This document shows, in pieces, positions 1 to 8,739 of a DNA stretch of 37,932 bases (within the stretch, counting starts at the first letter, position 1; every line of letters begins with the position of its first letter). Both the position numbers and the translations under genes were made by a program. The notes beneath the pieces were generated by a model. The model was not told the origin of the DNA. It did not search any database and was given only the letters and a program-made list of their open reading frames with translations. Source of the DNA: Candidatus Staskawiczbacteria bacterium RIFCSPHIGHO2_02_FULL_43_16 (lineage in GTDB: Bacteria > Patescibacteriota > Minisyncoccia > Minisyncoccales > Staskawiczbacteraceae). The stretch is taken from NCBI GenBank assembly GCA_001821935.1, contig MHOU01000012.1, forward strand, positions 16,113 to 54,044. The letters run 5' to 3'.

Positions 1-1558
1 CCCCGCGGCCAGCCATGTTGGTGGCAATGGTTACCGCCCCCCTTTTGCCGGCCTGGGCGATAATTTCTCCCTCCTTTTCGTGATTTTTGGCATTGAGAAT
101 TTGAAATGGCACGCCGCTGACTTCCAGTAATTTTCCCATGTATTCGTTTTTTTCAACGGACCGGGTTCCCACCAGCACCGGCTGGCCTTTTTGGTGCAAT
201 TCTTTGATTTGCGCCACCACGGACTTTAATTTTCCCGCCTCGGTTTTATATATTTTATCGGGCTGGTCTTTACGCAACATGGGCCGGTGCGTTGGCACCA
301 CCATCACTTGCAATTTATACACCTTATCAAACTCTTCGGCCGAAGTTAACCCGGTTCCGGTCATGCCGGAAATTTTTTTGTATAACCGGAAATAATTTTG
401 GAAGATAATGGTTGCCAATGTTACCGATTCGGCCTGGATTTTCACCCCTTCTTTAGCCTCAACCGCCTGGTGCAACCCGGCAGACCAGCGCCGCCCGGCC
501 AGCATTCGACCGGTGAATTCATCAATGATGACCACTTCCCCATTTTTTACCACGTAATCGCGATCTTTTAAAAACAAGGTTTTGGCGCGCAGGGCGCTTT
601 CCAACTGGTGCGTTGCGGCAATATCATTTTGGCTCCAAGGGTCATTGCCCAAATGTTTGACCACCTTTTCCTGGCCTTCTTCCGTAAAAGTGGCCGTTTT
701 TAACTTTTCATCAATGGTGTAATCAATATCTTTTTGCAATGGCGCCACCACTTTGGTAAATTGATGATATTTTTCGCTGGCGTCTTCAGCGGCCCCGGAA
801 ATGATAAGCGGCACGCGGGCCTCGTCAATTAAAATGGAGTCCACTTCATCAACAATGCAAAAATTAAAGCCGCGCTGGACTTGCTGGGCCAGGTCGTAAG
901 CCATATTGTCACGCAGATAATCAAAGCCGAATTCGTGGTTGGTGCCATAGGTAATATCGGCCGCGTAAGCTTCTTTGCGGGAAACCGGTTTTAAGTAATC
1001 TTCAACCACCTTAAAGGCGCCAATAGAATCTCTCTGCTGGTCTTGCTGGGTATTTTTATATAAAGCGTCATACACAAAACCGCTCTGGTTGGTAATGCAA
1101 CCCGTGGCCATGCCCAGCGCCCCGAAAATCTGCCCCATCCACACCATGTCGCGTTTGGCCAGGTAATCGTTGACGGTAACAATGTGCACCCCTTTGCCTT
1201 CTAAGGCATTCAAATAAGCCGGCAGGGTGGCCGACAGGGTCTTGCCTTCTCCGGTGCGCATTTCAGCAATATTGCCTTTGTGAAGCACCATGCCGCCCAT
1301 CAATTGCACGTCAAAGTGGCGCTGGTTGAGGGTGCGTTTTCCGGCTTCGCGGACGGTGGCGAAAGCTTCGGGTAAAAGATTGTCCAGCGGCTCGCCCGAG
1401 GCGAGCCGCTGGCGGAATTCTTTGGTCTTTTCTTTTAACTGCTCATCTGAAAGTTTTTGTAATTCAGGCTCAAAAGCATTTATTTTTTCAACCAAAGGCT
1501 GTAGATTTTTTATCTGTTTTTGACTGGTCCCGCCAAAGATTTTTGAGAAGATTGACAT
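1..1558 (-). CDS. secA: Preprotein translocase ATPase SecA (N-terminal 519 codons, cut by window edge)
   Basis: SecA is the ATPase motor that drives unfolded preproteins through SecYEG at the cytoplasmic membrane. The gene is absent from the ORF track because it has no stop inside the window. I translated the minus strand from the ATG at 1558: it opens [10 protein letters not shown], has the Walker A motif MRTGEGKT, the sequence [10 protein letters not shown], the DEVD-type Walker B in [21 protein letters not shown]-like context, the [18 protein letters not shown] segment and ATNMAGRG near the edge. All are hallmark SecA sequences in the expected order. Roughly 519 of the usual 800-900 residues are present and the C-terminus lies to the left. 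It is downstream of hpf in the same direction, an order common in bacteria, but a perfect palindromic terminator separates the two. A -10-like TATAAA ends only 8 nt before the ATG, and I see no ribosome binding site. Confidence 0.97.
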   Translation of the reverse strand, partial: MSIFSKIFGGTSQKQIKNLQPLVEKINAFEPELQKLSDEQLKEKTKEFRQRLASGEPLDNLLPEAFATVREAGKRTLNQRHFDVQLMGGMVLHKGNIAEMRTGEGKTLSATLPAYLNALEGKGVHIVTVNDYLAKRDMVWMGQIFGALGMATGCITNQSGFVYDALYKNTQQDQQRDSIGAFKVVEDYLKPVSRKEAYAADITYGTNHEFGFDYLRDNMAYDLAQQVQRGFNFCIVDEVDSILIDEARVPLIISGAAEDASEKYHQFTKVVAPLQKDIDYTIDEKLKTATFTEEGQEKVVKHLGNDPWSQNDIAATHQLESALRAKTLFLKDRDYVVKNGEVVIIDEFTGRMLAGRRWSAGLHQAVEAKEGVKIQAESVTLATIIFQNYFRLYKKISGMTGTGLTSAEEFDKVYKLQVMVVPTHRPMLRKDQPDKIYKTEAGKLKSVVAQIKELHQKGQPVLVGTRSVEKNEYMGKLLEVSGVPFQILNAKNHEKEGEIIAQAGKRGAVTIATNMAGRG

Positions 1559-1566
1559 ACTACTAC

Positions 1567-1572
1567 TTTATA
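1567..1572 (-). promoter_or_regulatory. Candidate secA -10 box giving a leaderless transcript
   Basis: On the minus strand TATAAA lies 8 nt before the secA ATG. A TTTACA-like -35 is present but with a short (about 15 nt) spacer. The position after the hpf terminator supports independent transcription. The transcript would start at or next to the ATG. Confidence 0.4.
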
Positions 1573-1590
1573 TAAAAATGAGGTGTTTGT

Positions 1591-1626
1591 AAACCAAAAA
1601 TCGGGCCGCGGCCCGATTTTTGGTTT
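1591..1626. terminator. 36-bp perfect palindrome, bidirectional intrinsic terminator between hpf and secA
   Basis: The two 18-nt halves are exact reverse complements: A-rich flank, GGGCCG/CGGCCC core, then a T-rich flank. RNA from either strand would form a GC-rich stem flanked by A and U runs. On the minus strand it directly follows hpf and overlaps its stop codon. Confidence 0.8.
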
Positions 1627-1984
1627 AGAATATTTCTTTTCCCATCTCTTTACGAATCTTGCGGCGGGGCAGTTCAATCACTTTCAATTTATGTTTTTTA
1701 ATTTCTATTTCCAGTTCGTCTTTGGCATCAATAATGGCTTTTTGTAAATCCTCACCATGGGCTTTTGCCATCAAGTTTTTTCCCGGCAGCTGGATTTGCA
1801 GATGGGCAATAAAGAGATCTCCTTTGCGGTGGTGGTTAGTTTCTTTTTCAACCTCCACGAAAATTTCCATGGAATCTTTACCTAGTGTTTTAGCAAATTT
1901 TTCCAGCTTGCCGATTTTATCGTTGATGAATCTTTCCAAAAACCCCGTGAGTTCAAAGTTTTTTGTTTTTATTATTATTTTCAT
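1625..1984 (-). CDS. hpf: Ribosome hibernation promoting factor / RaiA family (short form)
   Basis: Binds the 30S decoding region and silences or dimerises ribosomes in slow growth. The 119-residue product has the single S30AE/sigma54-modulation domain: an opening strand MKIIIKTKNFELT, a lysine-rich helix (FINDKIGKLEKF), a central strand pair ending LQIQLPGKNLMAKAHGEDLQKAI, and a basic tail (KKHKLKVIELPRRKIRKEMGK). It lacks the C-terminal dimerisation domain of long HPF, so it is the short RaiA/HPF type. It sits between murB and secA on the same strand. The stop codon falls inside the downstream palindromic terminator. The upstream gap from murB is filled by an unusual TAGGG-rich inverted repeat. 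Confidence 0.9.
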   Translation of the reverse strand: MKIIIKTKNFELTGFLERFINDKIGKLEKFAKTLGKDSMEIFVEVEKETNHHRKGDLFIAHLQIQLPGKNLMAKAHGEDLQKAIIDAKDELEIEIKKHKLKVIELPRRKIRKEMGKEIF

Positions 1985-1987
1985 TTT

Positions 1988-2073
1988 GCTAGGGTTTAGG
2001 GGTTAGGGTCTAGGGGCTAGTCAACGCACCGACGTACGTTTTTACTATACCCTATCCCCTAGACGCTAGACCC
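1988..2073. repeat. TAGGG-rich imperfect inverted repeat between murB and hpf
   Basis: The left arm (1988-2020) repeats TTAGGG/CTAGGG-like units about four times. The right arm (2045-2073) is the imperfect complement, CCCTATCCCCTAGACGCTAGACCC. The loop contains the palindrome ACGTACGT. On the minus strand this would be a long structured leader immediately before the hpf ATG. It could be an attenuator, a terminator for murB (no clean U-run follows it on that strand), or a dispersed intergenic repeat. Function is unknown. Confidence 0.6.
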
Positions 2074-2077
2074 TTTT

Positions 2078-3040
2078 TTATTCTAAATATTGCACCTCCA
2101 TTTCCAACACTATCCCGTATTTATTTTTGACGTTATTCTTTACCATATCTATCAAGGCCAGCACATCTTTGGCTTTGGCGCCCCCTAAATTCACGATATA
2201 GTTTGAATGCTTTTGGGAAATTTGCGCCCGCCCCACTTTTTTGCCCGCCAACCCCGCGCCGATAATAAACCAAGCGGCCGGAACAATAGGAAAGGGGTCT
2301 TGTTTTACTTTGTCGGCGAATTCACTTTGGAATATGGGGGCCAAATCTTTGACCGCCACATTTTTAAATACGCTGCCGGCGTTGGGATATTCCAGGGGAT
2401 GCTTTTCTTTGCGATAGTCTTTGCGCGAATTGGAAATTTCTTTCAGTTTTTTCTTATTGCCCTTTTTCAGTTTCACTTGAGCCGATAATACTACCCAATT
2501 TTTACGCTTAAAAATAGAAGACCGGTAAGAAAACCCAGATTCGCCATTAGATAATTTTCGCAAGTTAAACTGATCATCTAAAGCCCGGACGCTGACAATA
2601 GTATCTTTCATTTCTCCGCCAAAGGCTCCGGCATTTCCCCGAATACCACCGCCAAAAGTGCCAGGCAGCCCGCCAGCCCATTCCAGTCCTTGCAAAGATT
2701 TGCTGATGGAAAAATCTATCACCTTGCCCAACACCGCCCCGGCCGGCGCTTCAACCACGTTATTCTTTTTCAAAACCACGGGACTAGTTACCTGGTTTTT
2801 CACCACCAATCCCCTAACCCCGCTGTCCGAAACCAGCAAATTACTGCCTCCGCCCATGACAAACACGGGAAGCTTTATTTTTTTGGCGGTTTTTATGGCG
2901 CGCAGTATTTCTTTCTGGGTGGTGGCCGGTAAAAAATATTCAGCCGGACCGCCGATGTTAAAGGTAGTGTGGGCCGCCAACGGCACCTGTTTTTTTACGC
3001 CCGGCAGTTCTTTTTTTAACATTTCAAATGTCTTATCCAT
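2078..3040 (-). CDS. murB: UDP-N-acetylenolpyruvoylglucosamine reductase
   Basis: Cytoplasmic FAD enzyme that reduces UDP-GlcNAc-enolpyruvate to UDP-MurNAc, the second committed step of peptidoglycan precursor synthesis. The 320 aa product has the FAD-binding signature (FVMGGGSNLLVSD), the LPGTFGGGIRGNAGAFGGE loop, a YRSS motif, the catalytic serine context NAGSVFKN, and the C-terminal glutamate region GIVLEMEVQYL. Length and motif order suit a MurB of the type lacking the long E. coli insertions. It overlaps the upstream metalloprotease gene by 8 nt. Its presence shows the organism makes its own peptidoglycan, in line with the peptidoglycan-binding domain of the neighbouring protein. Confidence 0.95.
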   Translation of the reverse strand: MDKTFEMLKKELPGVKKQVPLAAHTTFNIGGPAEYFLPATTQKEILRAIKTAKKIKLPVFVMGGGSNLLVSDSGVRGLVVKNQVTSPVVLKKNNVVEAPAGAVLGKVIDFSISKSLQGLEWAGGLPGTFGGGIRGNAGAFGGEMKDTIVSVRALDDQFNLRKLSNGESGFSYRSSIFKRKNWVVLSAQVKLKKGNKKKLKEISNSRKDYRKEKHPLEYPNAGSVFKNVAVKDLAPIFQSEFADKVKQDPFPIVPAAWFIIGAGLAGKKVGRAQISQKHSNYIVNLGGAKAKDVLALIDMVKNNVKNKYGIVLEMEVQYLE

Positions 3041-4721
3041 TCGTTTGCAAAAGAGCGTTTATTTTTGTCCGCGTTAAAATCCCCACAAATCCGGTTTGCA
3101 AAATACTGTATTTTTTTTGAAAGCGGATGGCCGCGGCTTTGGTGAAACTACCAAAAGTTCCCGTTACCAGGCCCTGGGGGTAAATGTCGGCTCCCTGCAA
3201 GGTTAAAAATTCCTGCAAGCAACGCACTTGGGCATTATTTAAAACTCCCACATACAAGTTGGCCGTCAGGGCGGCGCAAGAAACCGAAACAGAACTGCCT
3301 GATTGCAGGGCTTGCAGTGTTGCAATTTGCTTTTTGAGAGATTCAATTTGATTCAGCAATTGCTGGATCAAAACCGAGTCTTCTTCTTGAATCTGGCCGG
3401 AAATGGAGACTTTGAACGTGTACGGATAAGTAAATTCCGCGCTGGAAAAGCCGGCAGTTTTATTTTGCAGTAACGGAATAATAATCAGCGAACTGTATTG
3501 CTCGCCAAAATTTTCAATGGAAATTTTGCCTTTTTGGTTTTTATCCAGCGCCAAAAACTTTACCGTATAATTATTATTCTTGTCAAAAATAATATAGGGC
3601 ACCTTGAAATTCACGCCCGGCAAACCGGAAAATTCCAATGTTAAATTACCGTTCCCACCAATGATTTTTTGCCAATTGCCCGCCCAGTTTTTGATCACAT
3701 TGGTTACCGAAAGCGAACTATTGCCCGTTAACGGCAAAAAATTCAAGGTGGGGCTTACCCGTAAATTCTGGAGGTTTTGGCTCAGGTAACAATACTTGGT
3801 ATTGCCAGAGCAATTATTAACAATATTAGCTATCGTCCAATGGGTAAAAATGTCGGCGAACGTTTCTTTATAACCGTTTGCCGCCAATATTTCATTGATA
3901 CTGGCAATGCCCGTAGATTTTGATTGCAACGAATCCGACAACATATTGATGCCGTAATGATCAACCAGGTAATGCATAAAGACCGTGGCAACGCCATAAT
4001 CATATTTATTTTCCTGCCATTCGGTAATGGAATCGGAGGGGTTGGCCAAAAAGTCCCGCACCCTTTTTTGCAAATTACTGCCCTCATAAACACTATCGTA
4101 CCCCAAAATGGTCGGGGCATAATCGGCCCGAGCTTCGTTAAGCCACGTGTCTTCAGTAACTCCCTGGAGGCGGTCTTTTTGATTGAAGGTAATTAAATGG
4201 GTGAACTCATGAGCCAGAAAGTGTTTTGCCCGGGGGTTTTCAATGTGGGACAAAGAAAGATACATCATTTCCCGCTCATTGGAACTGGGGACTTGGAGTT
4301 TCAGATATTCGTCGGCTGAACGAAAATACCCGGCCGACCCATCTTTCATGGCATGAAACAACACGGTAATTTTACTATCTCCGTCAACACCGGGACGCCA
4401 CTCTGATCCGAACACCGAAGTCAGCGTAGGGTAAATATTGTTATTAAATTCCGAGGCCAGAAAATCCAAATTGGCCAAAATTTCAGTTTGTTTTGCAAAT
4501 ACCTGCGCATCCCACCAGCCTTTCTCAACATAAATATAAAGATTTTGGGTATTGCGCACTAAAACAGCTTGAACTCTGCTATTTTCAAAAACCTCAAATT
4601 TTTGCTCAACATTAAAAGTGGCTGTGTCTCCAACAGTAGCGGCAAAAACACCTGGCGCAAAAACCAGGGATAAAAAAATCCCTAAAAAGAGGATGCTATT
4701 TTTTACACGTTTACTATTCAT
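3033..4721 (-). CDS. Secreted HExxH zinc metalloprotease with C-terminal peptidoglycan-binding domain
   Basis: The 562 aa protein begins with a clear signal peptide (basic start, hydrophobic core, cleavage near VFAA). The central domain has the zinc motif HEFTH with a downstream LNEARADY glutamate as likely third ligand, as in gluzincins (M30/hyicolysin-like by motif; family not certain). A beta-rich region of about 130 residues follows. Near residues 455-480 comes a short coiled coil (LNQIESLKKQIATLQAL), then a C-terminal PG_binding_1-like domain with CLQEFLTLQG, GTFGSFTKAAAIRFQKKY and GILTRTKINALL. It is probably exported and held at the cell wall, where it could process surface proteins or attack neighbours; the substrate is unknown. 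An extended -10 lies 7 nt before the ATG. It overlaps murB by 8 nt. Confidence 0.85.
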   Translation of the reverse strand: MNSKRVKNSILFLGIFLSLVFAPGVFAATVGDTATFNVEQKFEVFENSRVQAVLVRNTQNLYIYVEKGWWDAQVFAKQTEILANLDFLASEFNNNIYPTLTSVFGSEWRPGVDGDSKITVLFHAMKDGSAGYFRSADEYLKLQVPSSNEREMMYLSLSHIENPRAKHFLAHEFTHLITFNQKDRLQGVTEDTWLNEARADYAPTILGYDSVYEGSNLQKRVRDFLANPSDSITEWQENKYDYGVATVFMHYLVDHYGINMLSDSLQSKSTGIASINEILAANGYKETFADIFTHWTIANIVNNCSGNTKYCYLSQNLQNLRVSPTLNFLPLTGNSSLSVTNVIKNWAGNWQKIIGGNGNLTLEFSGLPGVNFKVPYIIFDKNNNYTVKFLALDKNQKGKISIENFGEQYSSLIIIPLLQNKTAGFSSAEFTYPYTFKVSISGQIQEEDSVLIQQLLNQIESLKKQIATLQALQSGSSVSVSCAALTANLYVGVLNNAQVRCLQEFLTLQGADIYPQGLVTGTFGSFTKAAAIRFQKKYSILQTGFVGILTRTKINALLQTNG

Positions 4722-4728
4722 GAGTTAC

Positions 4729-4737
4729 ATTCTATCA
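4729..4737 (-). promoter_or_regulatory. Extended -10 promoter for the metalloprotease gene, leaderless
   Basis: On the minus strand TGATAGAAT matches an extended -10 (TGn plus a 5/6 hexamer). It ends 7 nt before the ATG at 4721, so transcription should start at or beside the start codon. There is no convincing -35 and no Shine-Dalgarno. Confidence 0.45.
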
Positions 4738-4748
4738 CATGCCCGCCA

Positions 4749-6599
4749 TTATTTGTAGTATGGAATAATCTGCTTCAAAGCAACCACTAATTCTTCTGGT
4801 TTGCCATTTTGTAAAATCCCCCTTAATCCTATCATGTGTTTTTCCATATCAGAAAAATTACTCTTGGACATTTTCGCCATGAATATTTTTTTGTTTTGAG
4901 TAACCATGGTTCCCTCTTCAGCCGTCAGGATTTCTTCAAACAATTTTTCCCCGGGGCGCAGGCCGATAAAGGTGATGGCAATATCCACATCCGGCTTAAA
5001 GCCGGATAGGCGTATCATGTCTTTGGCCAAATCTAAAATCATAATTTGCTTGCCCATGTCTAAAACAAACACTTCCCCACCCCGACCCATGGCCGCAGCT
5101 TGCATGACTAATAGGCAGGCCTCTGAGGTCAGCATGAAATACCTTTGCATATCCCGATGGGTAACTTCCACCGGCCCGCCTCGTTTTATCTGTTCCCGAA
5201 AAGTCGGGATGACGCTTCCGCGACTATCTAACACATTTCCAAACCTTACCGATATGAATTTGGTCTGATTTTTTACATTATATGCCTGACATATCATTTC
5301 TCCCAGGCGCTTAGTAGCACCCATGACGGAAGTGGGATTAACAGCTTTATCCGTGGAAATAAAAATAAAGGTTCCAACGTGGTGCTCAACCGAAGCCTTA
5401 GCCAATACTTCGGTCCCGAAGACATTATTTTTTACCGCCTCTTCCGGTTGTGCTTCCATTAATGGAACATGCTTGTAGGCGGCCGCGTGGAATACGATAT
5501 CGGGCCGGTGTTCTTTAAAAACCATTCCCATTTTTTCAGCATCATTTACGTCCGCCACTAGCGACTGAAGGCAGAGCTCCGAAAAACTGTGCTTTAATTC
5601 TTTTGAAATATTGAATATTCCGGTTTCATCCTGATCAAGGCATACCAGCAGCGATGGCTTAAATTTTGCCACCTGGCGAGCCAATTCAGAACCAATGGAA
5701 CCGGCCGCCCCGGTGATAAGCACCACGTTATTTTTTATGAATTGATCTATCTGTTTTTTATCCAAATCTATCGCAGACCGCCCCAATAAATCTTCTGCGT
5801 CAACATTTTTCAAATTTTTAAAAGAAACTTTTCCGCTGATAATCTCATGGATGGGCGGCGCCATTTTAATTTTACGCAGCCCCGCACTCCGGCCCAATTC
5901 AACTACCTGCCGGATAACCTTGTTACCAGCCGAAGGGATAGCAACAATTAACTGCTTTATTCCTTCATGCCGCACAATTTCCGGAATTTGCGAAAGCTTA
6001 CCCAACACCTTAACCCCATGTATTTTTATGCCTTGTTTCATTTTGCTGTCGTCTACAAAGCCAACAGGGACATAAGGGGAAGCGGCAAGCGAAAGCATGC
6101 TGCGCAGAATCTGTTCACCAGCATCGCCTGCCCCCACAATCAATGTTTTTTCTTTATTTGCTGTTATGTTGGATTGAAAAAGTCGCAAGTAAATTTTTTT
6201 AGAGAAACGCACACCGGCACAAAGTATAAATACCAACCCATAGCTGACGAAAATGGTTGATCGAGGAAAATCCTTAAATCCCGAAAAATCTTTTGACAAG
6301 TAAATCGCGATGGCCAAAAAAACAAAAGAGGCAGTAGTGGCGCGAAAGAGTGAAATAATTTCACTGGTACTGGCGTATGATAATGAAAAAAAGTATAGTT
6401 TTTGCAGATAAAATATGGGAATGACAAAAACGATTGCCAAGCCAATCATAGTGAAAATAAATGAGGAATACTGCGCAGGCAAATGCCCGTCAAAGCGAAT
6501 TAAAAAAGATAACCATACAGAAAGCGCGATGACAAGCATGTCAACCGTTACAAAAAAAATCAAGCGAGTGGTTGCGGTCTTTTTAAAAGGATTAAACAT
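4749..6599 (-). CDS. Membrane NDP-sugar 4,6-dehydratase, FlaA1/CapD/PglF type
   Basis: Makes an NDP-4-keto-6-deoxy sugar, most often from UDP-GlcNAc, as first step to bacillosamine-like or other deoxyamino sugars. The 616 aa product has about four N-terminal membrane helices (roughly residues 10-125), a CoA-binding-like Rossmann domain (VGAGDAGEQILR near 155), and a C-terminal SDR domain starting VLITGAAGSIGSELARQ near residue 294. The active-site segment STDKAVNPTSVMGATKR has methionine where classical SDRs have the catalytic tyrosine, the known hallmark of the PglF/WbpM family. C-terminal GLRPGEKLFEE is also typical. It is the most downstream gene of the Pgl-like operon and overlaps the upstream aminotransferase by 8 nt. 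The exact sugar cannot be told from sequence. Confidence 0.9.
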   Translation of the reverse strand: MFNPFKKTATTRLIFFVTVDMLVIALSVWLSFLIRFDGHLPAQYSSFIFTMIGLAIVFVIPIFYLQKLYFFSLSYASTSEIISLFRATTASFVFLAIAIYLSKDFSGFKDFPRSTIFVSYGLVFILCAGVRFSKKIYLRLFQSNITANKEKTLIVGAGDAGEQILRSMLSLAASPYVPVGFVDDSKMKQGIKIHGVKVLGKLSQIPEIVRHEGIKQLIVAIPSAGNKVIRQVVELGRSAGLRKIKMAPPIHEIISGKVSFKNLKNVDAEDLLGRSAIDLDKKQIDQFIKNNVVLITGAAGSIGSELARQVAKFKPSLLVCLDQDETGIFNISKELKHSFSELCLQSLVADVNDAEKMGMVFKEHRPDIVFHAAAYKHVPLMEAQPEEAVKNNVFGTEVLAKASVEHHVGTFIFISTDKAVNPTSVMGATKRLGEMICQAYNVKNQTKFISVRFGNVLDSRGSVIPTFREQIKRGGPVEVTHRDMQRYFMLTSEACLLVMQAAAMGRGGEVFVLDMGKQIMILDLAKDMIRLSGFKPDVDIAITFIGLRPGEKLFEEILTAEEGTMVTQNKKIFMAKMSKSNFSDMEKHMIGLRGILQNGKPEELVVALKQIIPYYK

Positions 6600-7728
6600 T
6601 TTTAAAAAAACTTTTAACTTGTGCGACCATATAATCCATTTCTTTTTTGGTTAAATCGGGATACATGGGCAGGCTCAACACTTTATCGCAAATAGCTTCA
6701 GTAGCCGGCAAATCCCCTTTTTTATAACCGAATGTTTCCTGGTAGAAACTGGTCAGGTGAACCGAGTCATAATATACTTTAGCAAAGATGCCATTTGCGT
6801 TAACGTGTTTTTTGAGTGCATCACGCACGGTTTTTCCGCCGGTCAGGATAATGGTGTAGGTTTGATACATGTGAAAATAAGGGCTGGGGACTTCCGGCAC
6901 CACAACGCCGTCAATGGCAGATAATTTTTTATTCAAATATTGGACATTTTTCCGCCTCATAGCAATAACCTTTCCTAATTTTTTAAACTGGGCTATGCCC
7001 AGAGCCGCCGTAATGTTAGACATCCTAAAATTATATCCCAACATAACATAATCCATATACTTGGTGGAAGAAAAATAATTTTCCGTTTCCAAGCGGCCAT
7101 GAGATCTTATAAGTTTTAACTTTTCAAAAATATCTTTATTATCGGTCACCACCATTCCACCTTCTCCGGTAGTAATTACTTTTGAACCACAAAAACTGAA
7201 GACGGCCGAGTCTCCAAAGCTGCCGGCTTTTTTGTTGCCTATTTTGGCGCCCAACGACTGGGCAGCGTCTTCTATAAGCAGAAGCTTATGTTTTTTGGCT
7301 ATTTTTTTAATTGCTTCAATTTGGCAAGCACAGCCACCGTAATGTACGGGCATGATGGCCTTGGTTTTTTTGGTTATTTTCTTTTCCAGCAAAGCCGGGT
7401 CTATACCAAAGTGCTTTTCTTCTATTTCAGCAAACACCGGCTTGGCGCCAACCATCACCACCGCGTTAGCCGTGGCCACAAAAGTATCTGAGGGCACAAT
7501 AACTTCATCTCCCGGACCGAATCCGTACGCAATCATGAGGGCGTGCAGGGCCGAAGTTCCGGAATTTACCGCCACGGCATATTTCCGGCCAATATATTTT
7601 GCCACCATCTTTTCTAACTCCTGAACCTTCGGCCCAATCGCCCAATTCATACCGCTTTTAATCACTTCGCTGACAGCCTTTATATCATCGGCATCCGTAT
7701 AAGTTTTAAATAAAGGAATGTTAGGCAT
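6592..7728 (-). CDS. DegT/DnrJ/EryC1 PLP sugar aminotransferase (PglE-like)
   Basis: Transfers an amino group, normally from glutamate, to the 4-keto sugar made by the adjacent dehydratase. The 378 aa product is full length for the family: WAIGPKVQELE at the N-terminus, NSGTSALHALMIAYG binding the PLP phosphate, EDAAQSLGA with the PLP-ring aspartate, and the Schiff-base lysine in FCGSKVITTGEGG. YNFRMSNITAALG near residue 235 is also diagnostic. Position next to a PglF-type dehydratase and an acetyltransferase suggests a UDP-4-amino-4,6-dideoxy-sugar product, as in the Campylobacter PglF-PglE-PglD series. It overlaps both neighbours by 8 nt. Specificity for a 4-keto rather than 3-keto group is inferred from context. 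Confidence 0.9.
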   Translation of the reverse strand: MPNIPLFKTYTDADDIKAVSEVIKSGMNWAIGPKVQELEKMVAKYIGRKYAVAVNSGTSALHALMIAYGFGPGDEVIVPSDTFVATANAVVMVGAKPVFAEIEEKHFGIDPALLEKKITKKTKAIMPVHYGGCACQIEAIKKIAKKHKLLLIEDAAQSLGAKIGNKKAGSFGDSAVFSFCGSKVITTGEGGMVVTDNKDIFEKLKLIRSHGRLETENYFSSTKYMDYVMLGYNFRMSNITAALGIAQFKKLGKVIAMRRKNVQYLNKKLSAIDGVVVPEVPSPYFHMYQTYTIILTGGKTVRDALKKHVNANGIFAKVYYDSVHLTSFYQETFGYKKGDLPATEAICDKVLSLPMYPDLTKKEMDYMVAQVKSFFKNV

Positions 7729-8125
7729 TTTTTATATTTCGAATTACTTTCGCTGGAATGCCAAATGCCACCACATTAGCCGGGATATCTTTATTAACAA
7801 AACTGTGAGCGCCGATAATGGAATTCTCTCCGATGGTTACTCCGGGCATAATAGTAGAGTGGGTTCCAATCTTACAATTTTTTTTCAAGGTAACCGTCCC
7901 CTTTTTATCATCAATGGTAGAGATAGAATAAACAGAACAGTGTGACCCTATTTGGACAAAATCCTCAATAATTATGCCATGATTGGCGGCAATAAATGTA
8001 AATGCTCCGATGTCCGTTTTTTCTCCCATAGTAAAATTTTCCACATGGCTCACCATCCAACCATATTTAGTTGGTTTCATATTTTCAATAACTGGTCTTT
8101 GCCAGTTTTTAAATCTATTTTCCAT
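7721..8125 (-). CDS. Left-handed beta-helix (hexapeptide) acetyltransferase, PglD-like role
   Basis: The 134 aa product is a short hexapeptide-repeat acyltransferase with imperfect [LIV]GxxxX repeats (DIGAFTFIAANHGIIIEDFVQIGSHCS, KIGTHSTIMPGVTIGENSIIGAHS) and the typical C-terminus NVVAFGIPAKVIRNI. A conserved histidine in GAHSFVNKDIP is a candidate catalytic or CoA-site residue. It lacks the N-terminal Rossmann-like domain of Campylobacter PglD (about 195 aa) and is closer in size to WlbB/WbpD-type enzymes. Between a sugar aminotransferase and a PglC-type transferase, N-acetylation of the new amino group is the best guess; O-acetylation is possible. Confidence 0.8.
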   Translation of the reverse strand: MENRFKNWQRPVIENMKPTKYGWMVSHVENFTMGEKTDIGAFTFIAANHGIIIEDFVQIGSHCSVYSISTIDDKKGTVTLKKNCKIGTHSTIMPGVTIGENSIIGAHSFVNKDIPANVVAFGIPAKVIRNIKNA

Positions 8126-8130
8126 TGAGA

Positions 8131-8739
8131 TTATACGAAAGAGTCATTCACGCCATCTTTGCCGTAAACTCCTTCGTGGGTAATTAGTATTATATAAAAT
8201 GTTTTAAGAATAATTTTTATATCTAGCCATAGCGACCAATTTTCAACATACCACACGTCCAGTTTTATCCTTTCCTCCCATGAAATTGCGTTTCTGCCAT
8301 GAATTAATGCCCAGCCTGCCAGCCCGGGCCTCACTAACAGCCGCTTTTTCTGAAAATCATTATATTTTTCAATTTGATACATCATGGTTGGCCGAGGACC
8401 AACGATGCTCATTTCTCCCTTGAGAACATTGACCAATTGGGGAAATTCATCTATGCCCCATTTTCTTAAAAATTTTCCGACACGGGTGATTCTCTCGTCG
8501 TCACTTGCAACCGTATAGCCCAATCCCTGGTTAATCGCGCCATGAACCATCGTTCTAAATTTAAGCGGGTAAAAAGGTTTTCCATTTTTACCGCCTCGCT
8601 CATACCCAAAAAAAACCGGGCCATCAGAATCATTTTTAATCAAAATGGCAACCACAACAAATAAAGGGAATAAAACAATTAATCCCGCAAGAGCGATGCA
8701 AATATCAAAAATCCTTTTTATAATTACTTTAATTTCCAT
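8131..8739 (-). CDS. Monotopic phosphoglycosyl transferase (PglC/WcaJ C-domain type)
   Basis: Transfers a sugar-1-phosphate from its UDP-sugar to undecaprenyl phosphate, starting lipid-linked glycan assembly at the cytoplasmic face. At 202 aa it is the minimal PglC-sized form: one re-entrant hydrophobic N-terminal helix (RIFDICIALAGLIVLFPLF), the FRTMV segment, then the catalytic Asp-Glu dyad in GIDEFPQLVNVLKGEMSIVGPRPT and the conserved RPGLAGWALIHGRN. No extra membrane domain is present. It overlaps the upstream GT4 gene by 16 nt, and the downstream acetyltransferase begins 5 nt after its stop. The operon context suggests the 4-amino sugar made by the adjacent genes as substrate. Confidence 0.93.
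   Translation of the reverse strand: MEIKVIIKRIFDICIALAGLIVLFPLFVVVAILIKNDSDGPVFFGYERGGKNGKPFYPLKFRTMVHGAINQGLGYTVASDDERITRVGKFLRKWGIDEFPQLVNVLKGEMSIVGPRPTMMYQIEKYNDFQKKRLLVRPGLAGWALIHGRNAISWEERIKLDVWYVENWSLWLDIKIILKTFYIILITHEGVYGKDGVNDSFV

Noticed and set aside
991-1523. Short ORFs at 991-1182 and 1290-1523
   Set aside because: Both lie within secA, which is open through this region on the minus strand but missing from the track because it runs off the edge.
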